In this document: positions 53,012 through 60,181 of the stretch, piece by piece
Numbering within the stretch: the stretch's first letter is position 1
Layout of the letters: the number at the start of each line of letters is the position of its first letter
Assembly: GCA_000403495.2 (NCBI GenBank)
Contig: KE159817.1
Coordinates: 55,188 to 119,187 of the forward strand
Origin: Lachnospiraceae bacterium 10-1
GTDB taxonomy: Bacteria > Bacillota > Clostridia > Lachnospirales > Lachnospiraceae
DNA length: 64,000 nt
Reading direction: 5' to 3'
Notes under the pieces: model-generated
Told to the model about the DNA's origin: nothing
What the model saw: the letters and a program-made list of their open reading frames with translations, nothing else
Databases searched by the model: none
Translations under genes and position numbers: made by a program

Positions 53012-53179
53012 TTGACAGAAAAGAACGAAACGCCCGCCCCGCCCCGAAAGCCGGACGGTATCATCACGACACACAGGAACGGGCAGACCATTGTTGCGGA
53101 GTTGTTTTTCAACCACAGCGGCACAGAAACATTCCGCGACAAGCTGCTGAAAATGATACTAGCCGATAAGCAGGAATAA
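53012..53179 (+). CDS. tnpW: Transposon-encoded protein TnpW
   Basis: A 55-residue protein from TTG 53012, preceded by AAAGAAAGGAG. It starts MTEKNETPAPPRKPDGII and ends FRDKLLKMILADKQE, the pattern of the TnpW family that accompanies serine-recombinase elements. Function is unknown. The frame is too short to appear in simple gene scans. Confidence 0.75.
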   Translation: MTEKNETPAPPRKPDGIITTHRNGQTIVAELFFNHSGTETFRDKLLKMILADKQE

Positions 53180-53262
53180 AACGGGAAACCGATTGTCTGT
53201 AAAAATCCATTCCATTCCTATCCTATCCATTCCACACAAAAATCGAAAGGAGCGATTGACGC

Positions 53263-53658
53263 ATGGCAAAGACCAAAGCCGAAAAAATCACGAGCATTGA
53301 GGAAGAAATCCGACAGCTTGAAAACAGGCGCAGACAGCTTGTGCAGGAGCAAAAGGCGCAGGAGCGCAAGGACAGGACAAAACGCCTATGCCGCCGCATG
53401 GGGCTTTTTGAAAGCCTTGTCCCCGACAGCATACCGCTGACAGAGGAACAATTCAAGACCTTTCTTGAAAAGACCGTAGCCGCCGACCACGCCCGCCGCA
53501 TACTGGACGAATTGACCGCCCAGTATGCCCCCACAGCCCCCGCACAGGGCGCGGAAACGGCGGCACAGGGTAACACGCCGTCCGCCGCCAGAACCACCCA
53601 TACAGCCCGCGAGGGCGGCGCAGACGCGGACGCGGACGGGGGCGCGGCACAAGGGTAA
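53263..53658 (+). CDS. DUF3847 mobilization accessory protein
   Basis: A 131-residue protein. The N-terminal coiled coil (about 1-45, EEEIRQLENRRRQLVQEQKA) and the segment RLCRRMGLFESLVPDSIPLTEE match DUF3847, found just before MobA relaxases in small mobilizable elements. The C-terminal third is low complexity, Ala, Thr, Gly and Asp rich. Start ATG 53263 follows GAAAGGAGCG. Probable role: helper at the transfer origin. Confidence 0.8.
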   Translation: MAKTKAEKITSIEEEIRQLENRRRQLVQEQKAQERKDRTKRLCRRMGLFESLVPDSIPLTEEQFKTFLEKTVAADHARRILDELTAQYAPTAPAQGAETAAQGNTPSAARTTHTAREGGADADADGGAAQG

Positions 53659-53803
53659 CGGCTTACGCCCCTACCCTTGCCAAAAAGCAAGGGCGCACTT
53701 ATATACCACATAAATGTGGTATGTGCGGTCTTGCAGACGGCGTTTTGTGCCTGTCGGCACAAAAGGAAACGGCGGGAGTTACCCGCAGAAAGGAGCGCGG
53801 CGC

Positions 53804-55210
53804 GTGGCAATCTACCATTGCAGTATCAAAGTCATATCCCGCGGCAAGGGCAAGTCCGCTGTTGCCGCCGCCGCTTACCGGGCGGGGGAAAAAATCACAA
53901 ATGAGTTTGACGGAATGACCCACGACTACACCCACAAGGGCGGTGTCGTCCACACTGAGATTTTATTACCCGACCACGCCCCCGCTGAATATACGGACAG
54001 GGCGGTTTTATGGAACGAAGTGGAGAAAATCGAGAAAGCGAAGAACGCCCAACTTGCACGGGAGATTGAAATTGCCTTGCCCCGCGAACTGACGAGGGAG
54101 CAAGGCATTTCCCTTGTCCGCGAGTATGTGGAACGGCATTTTGTGGCGGCGGGAATGTGCGCCGACGTATGCCTACACGACACAGGCGGCGGCAACCCCC
54201 ACGCCCATATCATGCTGACAATGCGCCCTTTTGACGAGCGCGGCGAGTGGGGAGCGAAGCAGAAAAAGGAGTACATTCTTGACAGGGACGGGAATAAAAT
54301 CTATGACCCCAAAAAGCGGCAGTACAAATGCAAATCCATTCCCGCTACCGACTGGAACGAACAGACCAAAGCGGAGGAATGGCGGGCGGCATGGGCGGAA
54401 CTCTGCAATCAGGCATTGGAGCAGAACGGACACGCGGAGCGCGTAGACCATCGCAGTTATGAACGGCAGGGGATAGACCAGATACCCACCGTCCATTTAG
54501 GCGTTGCCGCTTCCGCTATGGAGAAGCGCGGCATCCGCACCGAGCGCGGCGACCTTAACCGCGAAATCGAAGTGACTAACCAGAAGTTACGGCAGTTAAA
54601 GGCGCGTATCTCCAAACTGCAAAACTGGTTAAAGGAAGAAGCCGAGAACACCGAGCCGCCCACCCTTGCCGACTATATTCAAGGCATACTGTCACGCAAG
54701 GTACAGACGGGAAAACCGGGATATTCCCAATCCCTCTATAACCTCAAAGACGCGGCAAAAATGCTGAACTTCCTGCAAACCAACAACATCATGGATATGA
54801 CGGGGCTTGATGAAAAATTCAAGTCCATGATAGGGGAACAACTGGATATTCAAGGGAAACTGAAACCCGTTGAACGGCGGTTAGGCACTCTGAAAAAGCA
54901 CTTAGAGCAAGCCGACATTTATTTCAAGTGTAAGGGAAAGAAGCCGCTGACCGAAGCCGAGCAAATCTTATTCACAACAGCGAAAGATTATCTCAAAGGC
55001 ATAATGAACGGCAAGACCACAATCCCGACAAAGACATGGAAAGAAGAATACACCAAGCTGACCGCCGAGAGGAAAACGCTTAATCAGCGGTATCTTGCAT
55101 TGAAAGAGGAAGTGAAAGAAGCGGAGAAAATCAGAAAGAGTGTTTACAGTATCTTGCGGCAGGAACAGCGGGAACAACAGCCCCACAGAAAGCAGGATAT
55201 GGAGCGATAA
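53804..55210 (+). CDS. mobA: MobA/MobL-family relaxase
   Basis: A 468-residue relaxase that nicks the IME transfer origin and leads the strand into the recipient. The true start is GTG 53804 (site GAAAGGAGCG), giving AIYHCSIKVISRGKGKSAVAAAAYRAGEKI, the usual N terminus; the frame upstream to 53714 is extra. The three-His metal motif is GGGNPHAHIMLTMRP. An adjacent catalytic Tyr is in the N-terminal part. The C-terminal half is helical and charged. GC-rich as the rest of the IME. Confidence 0.92.
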   Translation: MAIYHCSIKVISRGKGKSAVAAAAYRAGEKITNEFDGMTHDYTHKGGVVHTEILLPDHAPAEYTDRAVLWNEVEKIEKAKNAQLAREIEIALPRELTREQGISLVREYVERHFVAAGMCADVCLHDTGGGNPHAHIMLTMRPFDERGEWGAKQKKEYILDRDGNKIYDPKKRQYKCKSIPATDWNEQTKAEEWRAAWAELCNQALEQNGHAERVDHRSYERQGIDQIPTVHLGVAASAMEKRGIRTERGDLNREIEVTNQKLRQLKARISKLQNWLKEEAENTEPPTLADYIQGILSRKVQTGKPGYSQSLYNLKDAAKMLNFLQTNNIMDMTGLDEKFKSMIGEQLDIQGKLKPVERRLGTLKKHLEQADIYFKCKGKKPLTEAEQILFTTAKDYLKGIMNGKTTIPTKTWKEEYTKLTAERKTLNQRYLALKEEVKEAEKIRKSVYSILRQEQREQQPHRKQDMER

Positions 55211-55213
55211 CAG

Positions 55214-55258
55214 ACAGGGCGGCGGGATTGTCAATGCTTGCCACCGCTGCCCTGTTTT
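55214..55258 (+). terminator. Terminator after mobA
   Basis: ACAGGGC-GGCGG pairs with CCGC-T-GCCCTG (one bulge), followed by TTTT. It ends the recombinase-mobA transcript. Confidence 0.75.
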
Positions 55259-55287
55259 GGACTTTTATTAGACCGATAAACTGGAAT

Positions 55288-55665
55288 TTATCTTCGTACT
55301 CCCTCTTCAGTAAACGTTCTTTTTAAGGCGTATTCTGTTGGGAAAATAGCTAATACTAAAATCAGACATTGTGTTGTACATAGAATCGCCGCAACCGTTC
55401 CAATTATATTCTCTGAACTATGATAAAAAGGAAAATGGATAACAACTGATGGTATCAAAATAACCCAACCAATTTTCCGCCATAAGCGGCCACAATGCGC
55501 CTGTGCAAATTTCCATGTGTCTATATTTTTCATAGAACGTGCTGTTCGATAACCGATTATTCCATTGATTTTTTTAGGAGCATGTTTCCACATCATATTA
55601 CCAGCAATAATCATTGTGATTGGAATAAGTAAATCGCAAACAAATATGAACCACCAAAACCACAT
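55288..55665 (-). CDS. SdpI-family immunity-like membrane protein
   Basis: A 125-residue protein with about three hydrophobic spans (N-terminal LLIPITMIIAGNMM, middle WVILIPSVVIHFPF, and VAAILCTTQCLILVLAIF). The loop INGIIGYRTARSMKNIDTWKFAQ is the mark of SdpI proteins, which protect Bacillus from the SDP killing toxin. Its composition is AT-rich, unlike the IME core, so it looks acquired later. It is oriented against mobA. The matching toxin is not in the window. Probable cargo giving immunity to a toxin of competitors. Confidence 0.8.
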   Translation of the reverse strand: MWFWWFIFVCDLLIPITMIIAGNMMWKHAPKKINGIIGYRTARSMKNIDTWKFAQAHCGRLWRKIGWVILIPSVVIHFPFYHSSENIIGTVAAILCTTQCLILVLAIFPTEYALKRTFTEEGVRR

Positions 55666-56238
55666 ATATTTCCCTCACTTTCATAAATCCCAATTTATCG
55701 GTTTGTACTGGGGGAAATTATAGCATACCCAATTACGAAAAGCAATCCCCCGTTCTACGTCCGTTCCGACTATCCAGACCGTCAAGGGACGAGTAGTATT
55801 TTTTCGCAAAGAGCGCGAAAAAATCTCCACTCTTAAACCCTTGACCGTCTGGATTTTTGCCGTTGCCATTTCGCCGCCGAAAACGGGGAACAGGATAAAA
55901 AAATCCTGCCCCTGTTTTCGTCTGCTCCATTCTAACGGCAAAACCGTCTGCACTACTTCGGCGGCGGGCGGTAGGTTATGCGGTGGCTCTGCCCCCGCGC
56001 CCCCGACCTCTCCCAAAGAACAGAATGGAGTGTTACGCAATAGGGCTTGAAAAGGCTTGATTTTTAAGGCGTTTCAGACACGAAAACCCACCGGGCAAGG
56101 GTTTTATACTACCCACCCGCGAAAACGGCTTCTAAATGTCCACAGGCGCGTTTTGCGCCCTTTTTCCTGCCCCGTTTCCCACCGCACTAACAAGGGCTTG
56201 CGTCAATAACTCAAAAAAGCACTTGACAAAACGCTTCA
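55666..56238. other. IME right-end non-coding region, likely transfer origin
   Basis: A 573-base stretch without a convincing gene. It has the hairpin at 55772-55854 and GC-rich segments near 55950-56010 (GTAGGTTATGCGGTGGCT, then a C-rich run). Relaxases of MobA type cut in a TTATGCG-like or GC-rich site beside inverted repeats, so the transfer origin is probably here. A 119-codon reverse frame at 55681-56040 crosses the hairpin and is treated as non-coding. Confidence 0.55.
55772..55854. repeat. Long nested inverted repeat in the IME (hairpin)
   Basis: ATCCAGACCGTCAAGGG (55772-55788) pairs with CCCTTGACCGTCTGGAT (55838-55854) with one mismatch. Inside, TTTTTTCGC (55799-55807) pairs exactly with GCGAAAAAA (55815-55823). 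The double stem is a strong structure; candidate part of the transfer origin or of an attachment region. Confidence 0.7.
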
Positions 56239-56243
56239 TGGGG
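56239..56243. repeat. Right end of the nested IME (TGGGG core)
   Basis: Second TGGGG copy, in the virD4 frame as the codons for Trp and Gly followed by SEKDIKPF. See the left copy at 51031. Confidence 0.7.
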
Positions 56244-56322
56244 ATCAGAAAAGGATATAAAACCGTTTGTTGATCCGGATCCGTTTTATAATGTAATTCT
56301 TTCAAAAACGGAAAGATTAAGC

Positions 56323-57723
56323 ATGTCGCCTAAAATGAAAAAATTTAATCTGAACCGGAATAAGAATGTAATTGTATACGGTTCTTCCGGATCAGGAAAA
56401 ACATTTTCCTTTGTAAAGCCGAACCTGATGCAGATGCATAGCAGCTTCGTTATTACTGATCCAAAGGGCACCTTGCTGCCGGAAATGGGAAATATGTTTG
56501 CAAAAAATGGATACAGGATTAAAGTTCTGGATACCATTGATATGAGCAATTCCATGAAATATAATCCATTCCGCTATATCAATGAACCGAAGGATATTTT
56601 AACGCTTGCCAATACGCTACAGAAGAATTTGAAACCGCCAGATGCCGGACCGGCACAAGATCCTTTTTTTGACCAGGCAGCGCTTTTATGGCTGCAGGCC
56701 GTAATTGGATATTTATGGTATGAAGCCCCACCAGATGAACAGAATATTCCAACGCTTTTAGAAATCCTTGAAGCAGATGAGGTGAAAGAAGATGATGAGA
56801 ACTATAAAAATGCTGTGGATATGCTGTTTGAAGAGCTGGAAGAAAAGAATCCAAGGCATTTTGCAGTTAAGCAGAGAAAAAAGTACAAGAAAGCTGCAGG
56901 CAAGACAGCAAAATCAATTTTGATTACCCTTGGAGCAAGCTTATCGCCTTTTGATATTCCAGACGTAAGCCGCCTGGTATCTGATGATGAACTGGAAGTA
57001 GATACTTATGGGGATAAAGGACAAAAGACAGCCCTGTTTGTCATTATTTCTGATTCTGACACCACATATAACTTTATTCCGGCTATTCTTTTTACCCAGA
57101 TGTTCAATGTGCTGTGCTATAAAGCAGACAAAGAGTATGGAGGAAAGCTGCCGGTGTCAGTGCAGTTTATATTAGACGAGTTTGCCAATATCGGCACCAT
57201 TCCGGGTTTTAAAACTTTGATTACGACTATCCGAAGCAGAATGATTTCTGCAATACTTATTCTGCAGACAAAAAGCCAGTTAAAGGATAATTATAAAGAA
57301 GCAGCGGAAACTATCATAGGCAACTGTGATACCTCAGTTTTCCTTGGCGGCCAGGAGCAAAGCACCTTAGAAGACTATGAAAAGTCTCTTGGGGATGAAA
57401 CCATTGATACTTATAATGATTCCAAAACCTATTCTACAAATGAGAGCACCGGTGTCAATTATCAGAAACTTGGCCGGAAATTACTCAATTTAAATGAACT
57501 GAAAACACTTGACAGAAATAAATGTATTGTCAATATATCCGGTGTTGCGCCATTTCTAAGTGATAAATACCCAACAGCAGAGCATCCTAATTTCAAATAC
57601 ACTGTAGACTATGATGAAAAGAACCGGTTTGATTTTAAAAAATACCGGAAAGAGCAAAAAAAGAGTACCAGTACAGCAAAACTTAAAAGAAATGATGTGT
57701 ATAAATTATATAATGCATCATAA
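56323..57723 (+). CDS. VirD4-type coupling protein, C-terminal fragment (split by IME)
   Basis: The ATPase part of the ICE coupling protein. The open frame continues upstream of the ATG at 56323 to the IME edge at 56239, and reads WGSEKDIKPF, VDPDPFYNVILSK and TERLSM without a stop. Walker A is VYGSSGSGKTFSFVK, and Walker B is FILDEFANIGTIPGF. The domain then shows the usual LRSRMISAILILQTKSQL-like region and GNCDTSVFLGG. Whether this fragment is translated from 56323 is not known (no good ribosome site; GGAAAGAT precedes it). After IME excision the full protein should be about 598 residues. Confidence 0.88.
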   Translation: MSPKMKKFNLNRNKNVIVYGSSGSGKTFSFVKPNLMQMHSSFVITDPKGTLLPEMGNMFAKNGYRIKVLDTIDMSNSMKYNPFRYINEPKDILTLANTLQKNLKPPDAGPAQDPFFDQAALLWLQAVIGYLWYEAPPDEQNIPTLLEILEADEVKEDDENYKNAVDMLFEELEEKNPRHFAVKQRKKYKKAAGKTAKSILITLGASLSPFDIPDVSRLVSDDELEVDTYGDKGQKTALFVIISDSDTTYNFIPAILFTQMFNVLCYKADKEYGGKLPVSVQFILDEFANIGTIPGFKTLITTIRSRMISAILILQTKSQLKDNYKEAAETIIGNCDTSVFLGGQEQSTLEDYEKSLGDETIDTYNDSKTYSTNESTGVNYQKLGRKLLNLNELKTLDRNKCIVNISGVAPFLSDKYPTAEHPNFKYTVDYDEKNRFDFKKYRKEQKKSTSTAKLKRNDVYKLYNAS

Positions 57724-57776
57724 TTAAACAACTAAATAAGTAACCCGAAAACGAGATCCACATCTCATCACCAGTT

Positions 57777-57794
57777 TTATGCGACGTCGCATAA
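57777..57794. repeat. 18-bp palindrome, copy 6
   Basis: Exact TTATGCGACGTCGCATAA, 53 bases after the virD4 stop and 17 bases before a terminator that precedes maff2. This is the copy furthest from a ribosome site. Confidence 0.95.
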
Positions 57795-57810
57795 GACTTT
57801 ATTAATGTAA

Positions 57811-57840
57811 GGATGCCCATGAATGCGGCATCCTTTATTT
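57811..57840 (+). terminator. Terminator between virD4 and maff2
   Basis: GGATGCC and GGCATCC form a 7-base stem with a 9-base loop, then TTTATTT. Confidence 0.7.
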
Positions 57841-57861
57841 ATGAAATGGAGGAAAAATAAA

Positions 57862-58089
57862 ATGGATTTAATTAACAACATTATTAGTTATGCATCAATT
57901 GCAGTAATGGCATTCGGAGCAGCAATTGCCTTTAGCGGAGTTCTTGCAATTGGAGAAGGAAAATCCCAACAGAATGCAGCCAAGCAGGAAGAAGGAATGA
58001 CAAAAATCGTAGGCGGTGCAATAATTATAGTGGCAGGTTTGGTTCTGATCCCTCAGATAGGAGAATTTATAACAAGCTCAGCCAAATAG
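57862..58089 (+). CDS. Maff2-family small membrane protein
   Basis: A 75-residue protein from ATG 57862 with TGGAGGAA upstream. Two hydrophobic spans flank a polar loop (SQQNAAKQEEGMTKI). The Maff2 family is a regular member of Tn1549-type transfer operons, between virD4 and the TrbL-like gene, and resembles small VirB2/VirB3-type subunits; the role is inferred from position. Confidence 0.85.
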   Translation: MDLINNIISYASIAVMAFGAAIAFSGVLAIGEGKSQQNAAKQEEGMTKIVGGAIIIVAGLVLIPQIGEFITSSAK

Positions 58090-58121
58090 CATAAAAAAAT
58101 TAATGAGAAGGGAGAAAATAT

Positions 58122-59036
58122 ATGTTTGGCAGTGAATTTATTGATAATCTCCTACAGTCTGTTTGGAAATCCATGTATCAAGGATTATATAATGTTACGG
58201 GAGCTGTATTTAGTAAAATACAGGATGTGCTAAGTGAAGGCATTCTTCGATCCAGGAACATACTTAACAGTACCCCCCAGGAATGGAACGAAACAGCATT
58301 TTCATTTATAAAAGGAGTGGCTGAGAATGCAGCCATTCCCATAGCTGGATGTATTATAACATTTATTTTTTGCTGGCAGCTTATCAGCATGGTACAGGAA
58401 AGCAACCAGATGCACAATATCAAGCCTGAGACGATAGTACTTTTATTAATGAAGCTTGTGATTTGTCTTTTAGTCTGTGCCAATTCCTTTAAAATAGTGT
58501 GCGGATTATTTGATCTGGGGCATTGGGCCACAGAACACATTAAATTTGTAGAAATCAATAATCCGGATGGAAGTGGAATTATTGATTTTAATAATATATT
58601 AAATTCAGAATTGCCTGAGTATGGATTTGGAGACGTAATGACCATGCTGGTGAATCTGATCATGACTGTAATTGCACAGGTGATTGTATATGTCCTTAAC
58701 GTGGTCATGATCATAAAGGTAAGCATGTGGTATCTGGAGCTGCTAATTTATGCATCTGCTGCGCCGATTCCTTTTTCCACATTTATAAACAAAGAATGGG
58801 GGCAGGTAGGAATGAATTATCTGCGTAAAATACTTGCCATGTCATTTGAAGGTTTTTTTATGATAGTTGCATTTGGTATATATGAAGCTATGGTAATCAA
58901 TATAATTGTAAGTAATGGCAATGCTCCTGATAAATACATGATGAGTATAGTAACCACATGTGGATGTGGATTTGGACTCATCATGATCCTGAATAAAACA
59001 GGCTCCATAGCCTCATCCATCTTTAATGCCCATTAG
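58122..59036 (+). CDS. TrbL/VirB6-like conjugal transfer membrane protein
   Basis: A 304-residue membrane protein with about six spans (for example GCIITFIFCWQLISM, MLVNLIMTVIAQVIVYVLNVV, and ICLLVCANSFKIV) and the loop EWGQVGMNYLRKILAMSFEGF. It matches the CD1112-type VirB6/TrbL family of Tn1549-like elements. It forms part of the inner-membrane channel. Starts after GAGAAGGGAG at ATG 58122. Confidence 0.85.
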   Translation: MFGSEFIDNLLQSVWKSMYQGLYNVTGAVFSKIQDVLSEGILRSRNILNSTPQEWNETAFSFIKGVAENAAIPIAGCIITFIFCWQLISMVQESNQMHNIKPETIVLLLMKLVICLLVCANSFKIVCGLFDLGHWATEHIKFVEINNPDGSGIIDFNNILNSELPEYGFGDVMTMLVNLIMTVIAQVIVYVLNVVMIIKVSMWYLELLIYASAAPIPFSTFINKEWGQVGMNYLRKILAMSFEGFFMIVAFGIYEAMVINIIVSNGNAPDKYMMSIVTTCGCGFGLIMILNKTGSIASSIFNAH

Positions 59037-59051
59037 AAGGAGCTTCATAAG

Positions 59052-59105
59052 ATGATGGCTCTTGGAAAGACAAATTTTCAAACCCAGAGCAAGAATATTA
59101 AATAA
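59052..59105 (+). CDS. Possible 17-residue micropeptide
   Basis: ATG 59052 after AGAAGGAGCTTC, reading MMALGKTNFQTQSKNIK. The initiation region (AAGGAGCTTCATAAG) closely resembles that of the next gene (AAGGAGCTTATAA). This suggests a duplicated start region. Low confidence as a gene. Confidence 0.3.
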   Translation: MMALGKTNFQTQSKNIK

Positions 59106-59119
59106 AAAGGAGCTTATAA

Positions 59120-59341
59120 ATGAAGAAATGGTTAGATAGCAATAAAGCAGTTATGCTTACAGGGACAGCAATACAAGATGATGAAACATTTAAGTCAGAG
59201 GGTGGCTTTATTCCTGAGAGAGATCAATACTATTTTCAGATGCAACAAGGCAGCAATGTCTTTTTGGTTGGCTTTAAAGACCTGCTGATATGTTTGAGAC
59301 TGCTTGAAAAGATGGGGGAAATTCCTGAAATATGTTCCTGA
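59120..59341 (+). CDS. Hypothetical protein, first part of a probable frameshifted gene
   Basis: A 73-residue frame starting MKKWLDSNKAVMLTGTAIQD after AAAAGGAGC. It includes FKDLLICLRLLEKMGEIP and ends at 59341. The reading frame next door continues with related-looking sequence from a run of five G (59314-59318). Removing one G would merge the two into a protein of about 264 residues. No family recognised. Confidence 0.6.
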   Translation: MKKWLDSNKAVMLTGTAIQDDETFKSEGGFIPERDQYYFQMQQGSNVFLVGFKDLLICLRLLEKMGEIPEICS

Positions 59342-59915
59342 GACAGAAGAACCGCAAAGACAGGAATTATTTAAGGTTGTTAAAGAGCATTATGATAAAG
59401 CTATTTATTTGCTGCAAGAAAAAACAGGTATTTATATAACGCTTAAAATGGCTGAAACTCTCGCAGAAAACTATGTAAACATGAGAGCGTATAATTATAT
59501 TGATGCAACGATTTATAATATCCCGTGGTATTTAATCTACAGTTTCACTGGTTTTCCGTTGTATCATATGACAATAAAGAAAAACACCACATTATACAGA
59601 CATCTTATCCAGCTTAAAATTGTTTTAATAGATAGTAAAATTAAAGGACATGTTTATGTGGAAAATAGCGAAGGTTACCTGCTTACAGCCACGAATTACA
59701 GATATGTGGTAGATGAAAACGATAACCTTAACGAGTGGCTGGATTTTTCAATTATACGCCCAGATGACACTGTGACAGATACTCTCTTATATGTTCCAGT
59801 AGAACGATTTTCCGTCAGCGTAGATTCGTATCATTTTGGTAATCTGATTAATTATCAAAACTGGAGTCCGCGACAGAAAGTGTTAGATATCGCTAAAAGA
59901 TATATGAAGCCATGA
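59304..59915 (+). CDS. Hypothetical protein, second part of a probable frameshifted gene
   Basis: A 203-residue frame whose formal start is a TTG at 59304 inside the first frame, without a ribosome site. It continues GKFLKYVPETEEPQRQELF and contains YNIPWYLIYSFTGFPLYHM and VYVENSEGYLLTATNYRYVVDEN. Beta-rich end. It is likely the larger part of one gene with the preceding frame. It lies between the TrbL-like and virB4 genes of the transfer operon. Confidence 0.6.
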   Translation: MKRWGKFLKYVPETEEPQRQELFKVVKEHYDKAIYLLQEKTGIYITLKMAETLAENYVNMRAYNYIDATIYNIPWYLIYSFTGFPLYHMTIKKNTTLYRHLIQLKIVLIDSKIKGHVYVENSEGYLLTATNYRYVVDENDNLNEWLDFSIIRPDDTVTDTLLYVPVERFSVSVDSYHFGNLINYQNWSPRQKVLDIAKRYMKP

Positions 59916-60003
59916 TATAATATGCTTGAAATTTTCCTGAATGCAGGGAGATAGTACGTTTACGAGTGAAAAAGTATTAGTAATTAATTTATTGATGAAT
60001 GAT

Positions 60004-60030
60004 AAAGCGGCCAATTTGGGCTGCTTTTTG
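60004..60030 (+). terminator. Terminator upstream of virB4
   Basis: AAAGCGGCC, loop AATTT, GGGCTGCTTTTTG; stem with one or two mismatches, then T run. Confidence 0.65.
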
Positions 60031-60053
60031 CGCTTATAAGGAGGTGATTAAAT

Positions 60054-60181
60054 ATGCAAAATCCCCCGTGTTTATAATGCACAAGGGCTAAGGCATGTGG
60101 AACGATAAAAAGTCCATACGCCTTTTTCCATTTATAGGAGTATCTCAAGAAAGGAGCAGATCAGCAAAATGGCATATGTAA
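60054..60181 (+). promoter_or_regulatory. Chain of three tiny open frames leading into virB4
   Basis: A near-perfect ribosome site AAGGAGGTGATT (60039-60050) precedes ATG 60054, which reads MQNPPCL then TAA. That stop overlaps the next ATG (TAATG, 60075-60079), which reads MHKG and stops at 60091. A third ATG (60095) gives 28 residues (MWNDKKSIRLFPFIG and on) and ends at 60181, 13 bases inside virB4. This could couple or pace virB4 translation. It is not in any family I know. Confidence 0.4.

Larger units (their letters stand above)
51036..56243. mobile_element. Nested mobilizable element (IME) inside virD4, about 5.2 kb
   Basis: A GC-rich block (clearly higher than the AT-rich ICE around it) with a serine recombinase, TnpW, a DUF3847 protein, a MobA/MobL relaxase and a reverse-strand SdpI-like cargo gene. 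It splits virD4 between codons 104 and 105-106. Removal between the TGGGG copies leaves 598 sense codons in one frame (104 plus 494). No ICE palindrome is inside it. It resembles Tn6218/TnpX-type small elements, but the exact family is not proved. Its own transfer needs the mating machine of a host such as this ICE. Confidence 0.88.

Noticed and set aside
52513..53142. Reverse-strand open frame of 209 codons
   Set aside because: It overlaps the end of the recombinase gene and tnpW. No domain or ribosome site supports it.
53223..53810. Reverse-strand open frame of 195 codons
   Set aside because: It is a shadow of the DUF3847 gene and of the leader of mobA.
55681..56040. Reverse-strand open frame of 119 codons in the IME right end
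   Set aside because: It crosses the strong nested hairpin and GC-rich segments, has no domain, and looks like an open frame made by base composition. Treated as non-coding.
42564..57794. Palindrome as a family of terminators or transposon ends
   Set aside because: No T run follows the copies, no transposase or target duplication surrounds them, and one is inside a gene.
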